From the NCBI RefSeq assembly GCF_023546765.1, contig NZ_CP097484.1:1830001-1894000 (forward strand): a DNA stretch of 64,000 nt, read 5' to 3'. A model generated the notes under the pieces. It searched no databases and was not told the origin of the DNA. It was given only the letters and a program-made list of their open reading frames with translations. Origin of the DNA: Methylobacterium tardum (lineage in GTDB: Bacteria > Pseudomonadota > Alphaproteobacteria > Rhizobiales > Beijerinckiaceae). This document shows positions 18,148 to 25,970 of the stretch, piece by piece; the first letter of the stretch is position 1, and every line of letters begins with the position of its first letter. Made by a program: the position numbers and the translations under genes.

Positions 18148-19205
18148 GTGAGCCCGGACGAGATTCAGGACGAGGACGAGGACGAGGACGAGGCCGAGGA
18201 TTGGCGCTCCGTCGGCACGCGGCGGCCCGACCCGGCGGGCGCCCGCCGCCGCGCGCGCGAGCCCGGCCGCGGGCGTGACGCCGACGATCCCGCCCAGATC
18301 CCGGCCCCGGGGTGGCGGGACATCCTCTGGCGCGTCCTGCGCGCCGTGCCGCGCGACCGCGTGCTCGCCACGGCGGGGGGCGTCGCCTTCTTCACCCTGC
18401 TGTCGACCTTCCCGGCCCTCGCCACCATCGTGTCGGTCTACAGCCTGTTCTCGGACCCGCACGTCATCAGCCAGCACGTGAGCCTGCTCGCGGGCGTGCT
18501 ACCCAACGATGTCCTCACGCTCCTGTCCGACCAGCTCGTCCGCATCGCCCGGCAGGGCACCGGCGCCCTCGGCACGGCCTCGCTCGCGAGCGTCGCGATC
18601 GCGTTCTGGAGCGCGAATTCGGGGTGAGCGCCCTCTTCGACGCGCTCAACGTCATCTACAAGGAGCGCGAGAAGCGCTCGCTCATCCGGTTCTACGCCAC
18701 GACGCTCCTGTTCACGCTCACCGGGATCCTGTTCGCCCTCACGGCCACCGGCATGGTCGTGATCCTGCCGATCGTCCTCAACCGGCTCGGCCTCGGTGTG
18801 CTGACCGACGTGACGCTGCGCATCGTCCGCTGGCCCGGGCTGCTGCTCCTCGTCGGCCTCGGGCTGGCCCTGACCTACCGCTACGGCCCGAGCCGGCGCG
18901 AGGCCAAATGGCGCTGGGTGAGCTGGGGCGGCGTCGCCGCCTCCGTCGCGTGGGTGTGCGCCTCCGTCACCTTCTCCTGGTACGTGGCCAGCTTCGACAG
19001 CTACAACCGGGTCTACGGATCCCTCGGCGCCGCCGTCGGGTACATGACGTGGATCTGGCTCTCGGTCGTCATCGTGCTGCTCGGCGCCGAGCTGAACGCC
19101 GAGATCGAGCGGCAGACGGCGCGCGACAGCACGACGGGACGGCCGAAGCCGCTCGGAGCCCGCGAGGCCTACGCGGCCGACACCCTCGGGCCGGCGGAAG
19201 GCTGA
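18148..19205 (+). pseudogene. YihY/BrkB family membrane protein, frame broken at a G-run
   Basis: The N-terminal part runs from GTG 18148 (AGGA upstream). It has an acidic Asp/Glu tract encoded by GAGGAC repeats, then FFTLLSTFPALATIVSVYSL, and stops at WSANSG. The remainder, VSALFDALNVIYKERE onward with four hydrophobic segments, lies in another frame to 19205. Joined at the G-run 18621-18624 with one extra G, the protein reads WSANSGVSALFDALN, exactly the family pattern. The family is an inner-membrane protein of uncertain function, once mislabelled RNase BN. One missing base explains the break. Confidence 0.85.
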
Positions 19206-19215
19206 ACAGGGGCGA

Positions 19216-19234
19216 CGCCGCCGAACCGGCGGCG
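19216..19234 (+). terminator. hairpin after the YihY gene
   Basis: CGCCGCCG (19216-19223) and CGGCGGCG (19227-19234) form an 8-bp stem with a 3-base loop, 11 bp after the stop codon. No T-run follows. Confidence 0.4.
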
Positions 19235-19280
19235 GTCTCGGACCGTTGACGCCCGTCAGCGTGACCGTTCGAAGAGGCCC

Positions 19281-19571
19281 ATGATGGACCGCCCCCGCTC
19301 TGTCGGCCTGCCCTGGTATGAGGAGGCTTCCTACGCGGCGCTGCGCGCGCGCCTCGCGGACGGCGACAAGCTGCCGCCGCTCTACGAGACGTGGCGCGTC
19401 GCCACCGAGCAGATGGAGCGGGAGGTCCAGCGCAGCGGCGTCTCGGTGGTGCGCGTCCCGATCGTGCCGGACGCCTTCGCGGCCTGGTGTGCGCGGGCCG
19501 GGCTGTCCCCGGATGCGGCGGCCCGCGCGCGCTACGCGGCCGAGGCGCTCGCGGGCGACGCGCCGGCCTGA
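19281..19571 (+). CDS. conserved-looking hypothetical protein
   Basis: This small soluble protein of 96 residues has a mixed helical composition (YEEASYAALRARLADGDKL, then RVPIVPDAFAAWCARAGL). The codon use is typical of the window. No signal peptide or membrane segment is seen, and I do not recognise the family. It lies between the YihY gene and the FAH-fold gene on the same strand. Confidence 0.65.
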   Translation: MMDRPRSVGLPWYEEASYAALRARLADGDKLPPLYETWRVATEQMEREVQRSGVSVVRVPIVPDAFAAWCARAGLSPDAAARARYAAEALAGDAPA

Positions 19572-19703
19572 CCGCGCGGCCCGGTCACGTGTTCTCGATC
19601 CGCGCCCCGCTGCCCCCTGCCCCGTGATTGCATTTTGAATGCAGGTGTTCGAAGCTTCGCGCGCATCGCCCCGTCGAAGGGCGGGCGCGGAGGAGAGCGA
19701 CCC

Positions 19704-20747
19704 ATGAGCACCCGGCGTGATTTCCTGCACCTGTCCGCGGCCGCGACGGCCGCCGGTGCCCTGGCCGGGCCGGCCCTCGCGCAGGCCCCGGCGCAGAATC
19801 CCGCCTCCGGCCCGGGGCGTCCGATCCCACCTGCCGGCGGCGATGCGCTCCGCCTCGTCACCTTCAGGCCCGACGCGGGCAGCGCGCCGCGCCTCGGCGC
19901 CGTGCGTGCGGACGGGCGCGTCGTCGACCTGTCGCGCGGCGCGGCGCAGGGCTTCGACCCGGCCCGGATGGTCTCGCTCATCGAGGCGGGGCCCGCCGCC
20001 CTCGCGGCCGTCCGCCAGGCCGCGGCCTCGGGGGACGGCCCCTCGGTCGAGACCGTCCGGCTGCTGGCGCCGATTCCCGCGCCGACGCGCAACATCTACG
20101 CGGTCGGCTGGAACTACCTGGAGCATTTCGCGGAAGGGCAGGCGGTCCGCGGCACGAACGCCGAGTACCCGGCGCATCCGGTGTTCTTCACCAAGGGCGT
20201 GAACACCGTGAACGGGCCTTACGACCCGATCCCGTACGACCCGGAGGTCTCGACCGCGATCGACTGGGAGGTGGAGCTCGCGGTGATCATCGGCACGGCC
20301 GGCCGCAACATCAAGGAAGCCGACGCGATGGGCCACGTTTTCGGCTACAGCGTCATCAACGACACCACCGCCCGCGACATGCAGATCAAGCTCCACGGCG
20401 GCCAGTGGTTCAAGGGCAAGAGCCTGGACGGCTACGGCCCGATCGGCCCCTGGATCGTGCCGGCCTCCGATCTCGATCCGGGCGACCTGCACCTGATCAC
20501 GCGGGTCAACGGCGTGGTGAAGCAGGATGCCTCGACCAAGCAGATGTACTTCAAGGTCGCCCGCATCATCGCCGAGCTGTCGCGCGGGCTCACCCTCGTG
20601 CCCGGCGACATCATCGCCACCGGCACGCCGCCCGGCATCGGCAACGCGCGCAAGCCGCCCGAATTCCTCAAGCCCGGCGACGTCATGGAGACCGAGATCG
20701 TCGGCCTCGGCACCCTGCGCAACGTGATCCAGGCGGTGCCCGCCTGA
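19704..20747 (+). CDS. Tat-exported fumarylacetoacetate hydrolase-fold protein
   Basis: This 347-residue protein starts with a twin-arginine signal (STRRDFLHLSAAATAAGALA, cleaved near ALAQA), then an FAH-family catalytic domain. YAVGWNYLEH, PVFFTKG, DWEVELAVIIG and TGTPPGIGNAR are the family's metal- and substrate-binding blocks. FAH-fold enzymes hydrolyse C-C bonds or isomerise in aromatic and dicarbonyl breakdown. Export of such an enzyme to the periplasm is uncommon in general but the Tat signal is clear. ATG 19704 follows GGAGGAGAG. The gene stands alone, so the substrate is unknown. Confidence 0.88.
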   Translation: MSTRRDFLHLSAAATAAGALAGPALAQAPAQNPASGPGRPIPPAGGDALRLVTFRPDAGSAPRLGAVRADGRVVDLSRGAAQGFDPARMVSLIEAGPAALAAVRQAAASGDGPSVETVRLLAPIPAPTRNIYAVGWNYLEHFAEGQAVRGTNAEYPAHPVFFTKGVNTVNGPYDPIPYDPEVSTAIDWEVELAVIIGTAGRNIKEADAMGHVFGYSVINDTTARDMQIKLHGGQWFKGKSLDGYGPIGPWIVPASDLDPGDLHLITRVNGVVKQDASTKQMYFKVARIIAELSRGLTLVPGDIIATGTPPGIGNARKPPEFLKPGDVMETEIVGLGTLRNVIQAVPA

Positions 20748-20764
20748 GTCGCGGCCGGGACGCG

Positions 20765-20974
20765 TCAGCCCCGGTCCGCGGTATCTGCGGCGCGGTCCGC
20801 GGTCTCCCGGCGGGCCGCCCGGGCCTGGGCGATCAGGTCCGCGCCGGTCCGCTCGCCGCCCGGATCCCCGCCGACCAGCAGCAGGCCCGGCGGGACGGTC
20901 CGGATCTGGATCGGCGCGTCCGGCCCCGTGTGGCAGCCGGTGCGTCGGTGGGCTTGGCGCTCGGGGGCGGCCAC
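20765..20974 (-). CDS. possible small hypothetical protein
   Basis: An open frame of about 69 codons from GTG 20974 ends with a segment that looks protein-like: PIQIRTVPPGLLLVGGDPGG and a charged helical tail ending at TADRG. The start and ribosome-binding site are weak. I do not recognise a family. Confidence 0.4.
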   Translation of the reverse strand: MAAPERQAHRRTGCHTGPDAPIQIRTVPPGLLLVGGDPGGERTGADLIAQARAARRETADRAADTADRG

Positions 20975-20994
20975 CGGAAGCCCGCCCTGCCCGC

Positions 20995-21075
20995 TCAGCG
21001 GGCGCCGCCTCGCGGACGGGGCCGCGGCACGGCGATGGTGACCAGTTCGCCGGTAATCGGATCGAGGATCGTCAT
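20995..21075 (-). CDS. possible 26-residue peptide
   Basis: ATG 21075 opens a short frame reading MTILDPITGELVTIAVPRP and ending in a basic tail. The regular beta-like pattern and the AGGAGCG just upstream make it more believable than chance, but it is too short to prove. Confidence 0.35.
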   Translation of the reverse strand: MTILDPITGELVTIAVPRPRPRGGAR

Positions 21076-21424
21076 GGGCGCTCCTGTGTTGAGCCGCCAT
21101 GGCGAACCCGAATTGTGGTTTAACTTGGCCAATTAGGGCAAAATCCACAGTTTTCGCCGGACATGTTCGTGTAATCGTCTGCGATTCCTGAATACGTCCG
21201 GAAGCGGACGCGGGCCTGTTCCCGCCGTCCGCCGCGCCGCGAGGCCTCCCTGGCACAGCGTCCGAAGGTGGCCGCCCTCGATATCATCGGTACGGTCTTC
21301 AGCCTGGAGCCCCTCCGCGGACCGGCGCCTCCGTCGCCCCTATGCGCCTGTGCTGCGGCCGCCCGACGGCGCCGACACGCTCCGCGCGGTCGCGGCGCCT
21401 GGCGGCCCTCTCGCGTCGCCGGAG
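21076..21424. other. intergenic region after urtE
   Basis: About 350 bp with no supportable gene. It includes a slightly AT-richer stretch at 21105-21200 that could hold the promoter of the small minus-strand frames. Confidence 0.4.
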
Positions 21425-22126
21425 CTAGACGGACATCCACCGCAGCACGTCGGCCTCGACCATCCCGGCCCGGGGCCCGGCCAGCACCACCTGCCCGCGA
21501 TCCATCACCGCGTAGGAATCGCAGAGGTCGCGGGCCCACTCGAAATACTGCTCGACCAGCACGATTCCCATCTCGCCCTTGCCGCGCAGGTAGGTGATCG
21601 CCCGGCCGATATCCTTGATGATCGAGGGCTGGATGCCCTCGGTCGGCTCGTCGAGGACGAGGAGCTTCGGCCGGGTCACCAGCGCCCGGCCGATGGCGAG
21701 CTGCTGCTGCTGGCCGCCCGAGAGGTCGCCGCCGCGCCGGTGCAGCATGTCCTTGAGCACCGGGAACAGGTCGTAGATCTCCCCCGGGATGTGGCGGTCG
21801 CGGCGCTTGAGCGGCGCGAAGCCGGTCTCCAGGTTCTCCTTGACGGTGAGCAGCGGGAAGATCTCGCGGCCCTGAGGCACGAAGGCGATCCCGGCCCGGG
21901 CCCGGTCGTAGGGGGCGAGATCCTGGATCGGGCGGCCGTCGAGGCGGATCGCGCCGGAGCGCACCGGCTGCTGGCCGACGATCGCCCGCAGCAGCGAGGT
22001 CTTGCCGACGCCGTTACGGCCCAGCACCGTCGTGACCTGCCCGGCCTCGGCCGTGAGGGAGACGCCGCGGAGCGCCTGCGCGGCGCCGTAATAGAGGTCG
22101 ATGCCGTCGACGGAGAGCATGGTCAT
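21425..22126 (-). CDS. urtE: urea ABC transporter ATP-binding subunit UrtE
   Basis: This is one of two ATPases of the urea importer at the inner membrane. In its 233 residues the Walker A, GRNGVGKTS, lies at 36-44, the signature is LSGGQQQQLAIGRAL, and Walker B is LLVLDEPTEGIQPS. The phrase EGIQPSII is typical of UrtE rather than LivF. Its ATG overlaps the urtD stop codon. It is the last gene of the urtABCDE operon, read leftwards. Confidence 0.94.
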   Translation of the reverse strand: MTMLSVDGIDLYYGAAQALRGVSLTAEAGQVTTVLGRNGVGKTSLLRAIVGQQPVRSGAIRLDGRPIQDLAPYDRARAGIAFVPQGREIFPLLTVKENLETGFAPLKRRDRHIPGEIYDLFPVLKDMLHRRGGDLSGGQQQQLAIGRALVTRPKLLVLDEPTEGIQPSIIKDIGRAITYLRGKGEMGIVLVEQYFEWARDLCDSYAVMDRGQVVLAGPRAGMVEADVLRWMSV

Positions 22127-22920
22127 CGTCCCAGATAGACTTCGACCACCCGCGGGTCGGCCGAGACCGCGTCGATCGAGCCCTCGGCCAGCACCGCGCC
22201 CTCGTGCAGGCAGGTGACCCGGCAGCCGAGGTCGCGGACGAAGTGCATGTCGTGCTCGACCACCAGGACGGCGTGCTCGCCCGCGATGCGGCGGAGCAGG
22301 CGGGCGGTCTCAGCGGTCTCGGCGTCGGTCATGCCGGCCACCGGCTCGTCGACCAGCAGCAGCTTGGGATCCTGCGCGAGCAGCATGCCGATCTCCAGCC
22401 ACTGCTTCTGGCCGTGGCTGAGATCGGCGGCCGGGCGGCCCCGGTGGGCGAGCAAGCCGACGGTCTCCAGCAGGGAATCGATCCGCGTGGCCTCCACCCG
22501 GTTGCGCCACCCGAACAGGGACGCGAAGGCCGCGCGCGGACCTTTGAGGGCGAGCAGGATGTTGTCGGCCACCGTGTGGCTCTCGAACACGGTCGGCTTC
22601 TGGAACTTGCGGCCGATACCGAGGTCGGCGATCGCCGGCTCGTCGCTCCTGAGCAGGTCGTGGGTGCCGTCGAACAGGGCGATGCCGCCGTCCGGCCGGG
22701 TCTTGCCGGTGATGCAATCCATCATGGTGGTCTTGCCGGCGCCGTTCGGGCCGATGATCGCCCGCAGCTCGCCGCGGGCCAGCGTCAGCGACAGGCCGCG
22801 CAGGGCCTTGTAGCCGTCGAAGGTCACCCGCAGGTCGTCGAGGTAGAGGAGCGCGTCGGTCTCGCGCTTCCGGTTGGCGGGGCCGCGGGCATCCGGTCGT
22901 TCGAGGAGGTCGGCGCTCAC
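22123..22920 (-). CDS. urtD: urea ABC transporter ATP-binding subunit UrtD
   Basis: This is the LivG-like ATPase of the urea importer. The protein of 265 residues has the Walker A GPNGAGKTT at 57-65, LSHGQKQWLEIGMLL as signature and LLLVDEPVAGMTDAET as Walker B. LSHGQKQWLEI is characteristic of UrtD. The GTG start at 22920 overlaps the urtC stop (GTGA), and its own stop overlaps the urtE start, so expression of the three is coupled. Confidence 0.94.
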   Translation of the reverse strand: MSADLLERPDARGPANRKRETDALLYLDDLRVTFDGYKALRGLSLTLARGELRAIIGPNGAGKTTMMDCITGKTRPDGGIALFDGTHDLLRSDEPAIADLGIGRKFQKPTVFESHTVADNILLALKGPRAAFASLFGWRNRVEATRIDSLLETVGLLAHRGRPAADLSHGQKQWLEIGMLLAQDPKLLLVDEPVAGMTDAETAETARLLRRIAGEHAVLVVEHDMHFVRDLGCRVTCLHEGAVLAEGSIDAVSADPRVVEVYLGR

Positions 22921-24071
22921 GAGCCCTGCCCTTCTTCCGCGAGTTTCGGGGCGATGGCGGGCTCCGGCGGCAGCTTGGCCGCCGCGCGCCGGGAGCCGAA
23001 CCGCTCGATCGCGGTGCCGACGAGGCCGCGCGGCAGGAACAGCGTCACGACGACGAACAGGCCGCCGAGCGCGAACAGCCACGCGTCGGGCATCGCGCCG
23101 GTGAGCACGGTCTTGGCGTAATTGACCAGCACGGCACCGAGCGCCGCGCCGACCAGCGTGCCGCGCCCGCCTACCGCCACCCAGATCACCGTCTCGATGG
23201 AGTTGGTGGGGGCGAACTCCCCCGGGTTGATGATGCCGACCTGCGGCACGTAGAGGGCGCCAGCGACGCCGGCCATCATGGCCGAGACCGTGAAGGCCAG
23301 CGTCTTGAAGTGCTCCGGGCGGTAGCCGAGGAAGCGGGTGCGGCTCTCGGCATCGCGCACGGCGATCAGGATCTTTCCGTAGGCCGACACGGTCATGATC
23401 CGGGCGATCAGGTAGCCCAAAGCCAGCGCGAGGCCCGTCGCCACGAAGATGCCGACACGGAAATTCTGGGCCTGAACCGAGAGGCCCAGAAAATCCTTGA
23501 AGTCGGTCAGCCCGTTGTTGCCGCCGAGCCCCATGTCGTTGCGGAAGAAGGCGAGCATCAGCGCGTAGGTCAGCGCCTGGGTGATGATCGACAGGTAGAC
23601 GCCCGTGACCCGCGACCGGAAGGCGAGCCAGCCGAACACGAAGGCCAGCAGCCCCGGCACCAGCAGCACCATCAGGGCGGCGAAGGCGAAGTGGTCGAAG
23701 CCGTACCAGTACCAGGGCAACGCCTTGTAGTTCAGGAACACCATGAAGTCGGGCAGGACCGGGTTGCCGTAGACGCCCCGGGCGCCGATCTGGCGCATCA
23801 GGTACATGCCCATCGCGTAGCCGCCGAGCGCGAAGAACGCCCCGTGGCCGAGCGAGAGGATGCCGCAATAGCCCCAGACGAGGTCGAGGCTGACCGCGAG
23901 CAGCGCGTAGGCGAGGTACTTGCCGAACAGCGAGACCAGGTAGGTCGGCAGGTGCAGGCCGGAGCCCTCCGGCACCGCGAGGTTCAGGGCCGGCACGGCG
24001 AGGCAGAAGGCGGCCAGGACGGCGAGGAAGATCCAGCCCTTCCGGTCGATGAGGGGGGTGCGGGGGCTCAT
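22917..24071 (-). CDS. urtC: urea ABC transporter permease UrtC
   Basis: This is the LivM-like inner-membrane permease, 384 residues with about ten hydrophobic segments. WGYCGILSLGHGAFFALGGY and ITQALTYALMLAFFRNDMGL are typical of UrtC. The ATG at 24071 (MSPRTPLID) is preferred; the frame continues upstream only into a palindromic element. It is separated from urtB by that element. Confidence 0.93.
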   Translation of the reverse strand: MSPRTPLIDRKGWIFLAVLAAFCLAVPALNLAVPEGSGLHLPTYLVSLFGKYLAYALLAVSLDLVWGYCGILSLGHGAFFALGGYAMGMYLMRQIGARGVYGNPVLPDFMVFLNYKALPWYWYGFDHFAFAALMVLLVPGLLAFVFGWLAFRSRVTGVYLSIITQALTYALMLAFFRNDMGLGGNNGLTDFKDFLGLSVQAQNFRVGIFVATGLALALGYLIARIMTVSAYGKILIAVRDAESRTRFLGYRPEHFKTLAFTVSAMMAGVAGALYVPQVGIINPGEFAPTNSIETVIWVAVGGRGTLVGAALGAVLVNYAKTVLTGAMPDAWLFALGGLFVVVTLFLPRGLVGTAIERFGSRRAAAKLPPEPAIAPKLAEEGQGS

Positions 24072-24100
24072 AGCGCGGATCCCGAGGGCGCTGCGTGTAT

Positions 24101-24209
24101 CCCCTCCCCCTTGCGGGGAGGGGTAGGGTTGGGGGTGGTCCCGGATCGGGCGCGGCGGTGCCTCCTGCGCCACCCCCACCCTCGATCCCTCCCCACAAGG
24201 GGGAGGGAA
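24101..24209. repeat. long palindromic intergenic element, copy 1 (urtB-urtC)
   Basis: Outer arms (CCCTCCCCCTTGCGGGGAGG at about 24102 and its near-complement ending at 24209) enclose inner arms GGGGGTGG and CCACCCCC around a centre of about 30 bases that includes GCGGCGGTGCCTCCTG. The whole can fold into one long stem with side hairpins. A related copy lies in the urtA-urtB gap. Confidence 0.8.
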
Positions 24210-24222
24210 GGACGCGGCCCCC

Positions 24223-25794
24223 TCACGATTCCACCGCCCGGCCCTTGAGCGCGAACAGGCCGCGCGGGCGCTTCTGGATGAACAGGATGATGAAGATCAG
24301 GAGCCCGATCTTGGCCAGCACCGCGCCGATATACGGCTCGGCGAGCTTGTTCACGACGCCGAGCGTCAGTGCTGCCACCAGCGTCCCCCAGAGATTGCCG
24401 ACGCCGCCGAACACCACCACGAGGAACGAGTCGATGATGTAGCCCTGGCCGAGATTGGGCGAGACGTTGTCGATCTGCGAGAGCGCCACCCCGGCCATCC
24501 CCGCGATGCCGGAGCCGAGGCCGAAGGTCAGCGCGTCGACGTAGGGCGTGCGGATGCCCATCGCGGCGGCCATGCGGCGGTTCTGGGTGACCGCCCGGGT
24601 CTTCAGGCCGAACGACGTCTTTCGGAGCACGAACAGGAGGCCCAGGAACACCGCCAGCGCGAACACGATGATCCACATCCGGCCCCAGGTGATCGACAGG
24701 CCGTAGAGATCGAAGGCGCCGCTCATGAAGGCGGGGGCGCCGACCTCGCGGTTGGTCGGGCCGAAGATCGAGCGCACGCCCTGCTGCAGCGCGAGGCTGA
24801 CCCCGAAGGTGGCGAGCAGCGTCTCCAGGGGCCGCCCGTACAGGAAGCGGATGATGAACCGCTCGATCAGCACGCCGACGAGGCCGGCGACCAGGAACGC
24901 GCAGGGGATGCTGATCGCGAGCGACCAGCCGAACAGGGACGGCGCCTTGGTGCGGATCAGCTCCTGGACGAGATAGGTCGTGTAGGCGCCGAGCATCACC
25001 ATCTCGCCGTGCGCCATGTTGATCACGCCCATCACCCCGAAGGTGATGGCGAGCCCGATGGCCGCGAGCAGCAGGACCGAGCCCAGCGAGATGCCGTACC
25101 AGACGTTCTGGAGGGCCCCGAGGATCGCGAGCCGCGTCTCGATCGCCGCGATGCCGCGGGCAGCGGCTCCCCGCACCGCCTCGCTCGGATCCGCCGCAAG
25201 ACCGCGCAGGATGCCCATCGCGTCGCCATCGCCCCGGGCCTGGATGGCGGGAATTGCGGCAATCCGGTCGGGTTCCGCGGTGCCGGGCCTGCCGAGCAGC
25301 ACGGCGGCCCGCGCCTCGGTCAGCGCCTGCCGGACGCCCGGATGGGTCTCGCGGGCCAAAGCCGCGTCGAGGGCCGGCAGCGCCGCCGCATCCCGGGCCT
25401 TGAACACCGCGTCGGCGGCGGCGCGGCGCTTGGCCGGGTCGGGGCTCGCGAGGTCGAGCTGCCCGCGGGCGGCCTCGATCGCCCGGCGGACGCGGTTGTT
25501 GGCGCGCACCGGCTTGAGGTCGGGGCTGTCGGCGGCCGGGGCGCCGGACTTCGCATCCACGACGGCGCCGCCCTGCCGGATCAGCAGGGTCTTGCCCGGG
25601 CTCACCAGCAGGCGGCCGTCCGACAGGGCCGAAAGGATCGCGTCGGCGCGCGGGTCGCCAGAGGCGGCGAGGCCGGAGACGCCGGCCTCGATCTCGGCAT
25701 AGCCGTCACCGGCGAGCTGCGCGTAGGGATCCGGCGCCTGGGCGAGGGCCGGGGCGCAGAGCAGCAGGTAAAGGAGGGTGAGGAGACGGAGCAT
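24223..25794 (-). CDS. urtB: urea ABC transporter permease UrtB
   Basis: This is the LivH-like permease of the urea importer, 523 residues. It has a signal peptide (LRLLTLLYLLLCAPALAQA), a periplasmic region of about 200 residues, then a membrane domain with MGVINMAHGEMVMLGAYTTY and QIDNVSPNLGQGYIIDSF, both UrtB hallmarks. The long N-terminal extension is normal for UrtB. Palindromic elements flank it on both sides. Confidence 0.93.
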   Translation of the reverse strand: MLRLLTLLYLLLCAPALAQAPDPYAQLAGDGYAEIEAGVSGLAASGDPRADAILSALSDGRLLVSPGKTLLIRQGGAVVDAKSGAPAADSPDLKPVRANNRVRRAIEAARGQLDLASPDPAKRRAAADAVFKARDAAALPALDAALARETHPGVRQALTEARAAVLLGRPGTAEPDRIAAIPAIQARGDGDAMGILRGLAADPSEAVRGAAARGIAAIETRLAILGALQNVWYGISLGSVLLLAAIGLAITFGVMGVINMAHGEMVMLGAYTTYLVQELIRTKAPSLFGWSLAISIPCAFLVAGLVGVLIERFIIRFLYGRPLETLLATFGVSLALQQGVRSIFGPTNREVGAPAFMSGAFDLYGLSITWGRMWIIVFALAVFLGLLFVLRKTSFGLKTRAVTQNRRMAAAMGIRTPYVDALTFGLGSGIAGMAGVALSQIDNVSPNLGQGYIIDSFLVVVFGGVGNLWGTLVAALTLGVVNKLAEPYIGAVLAKIGLLIFIILFIQKRPRGLFALKGRAVES

Positions 25795-25815
25795 GGCACT
25801 TCTGGCGCGGCCGAA

Positions 25816-25958
25816 CTCTCCTCCCCGTTGCGGGGAGGAGCCGGAGGTGGGGGTGGTGCAGGATCAGCGGAGCGGTGCCTTCTGAACCACCCCCACCCCT
25901 ACCCCTCCCCGCAAGCGTGAGCGCATCCCGGGCAGGCCCGGGATCGCCTGGGGAGGGG
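25816..25958. repeat. long palindromic intergenic element, copy 2 (urtA-urtB)
   Basis: The same design as the urtB-urtC copy: CTCCTCCCCGTTGCGGGGAG outer arm, GGTGGGGGTGGT and ACCACCCCCACC inner arms, and a related centre (GGAGCGGTGCCTTCTG). The right outer arm is interrupted by about 34 bases (25915-25948) that contain their own palindrome, ATCCCGGG-CAGG-CCCGGGAT. Confidence 0.8.
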
Positions 25959-25970
25959 ACGAGCAGCGCC

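Noticed and set aside
18160..18195. GAGGAC repeat as a regulatory element
   Set aside because: It lies inside the coding frame and encodes an acidic Asp/Glu tract near the start of the YihY protein, so a coding origin is sufficient.
24223..25794. UrtB as an unusual fusion because of its 200-residue N-terminal region
   Set aside because: A long periplasmic N-terminal region is normal for UrtB proteins.
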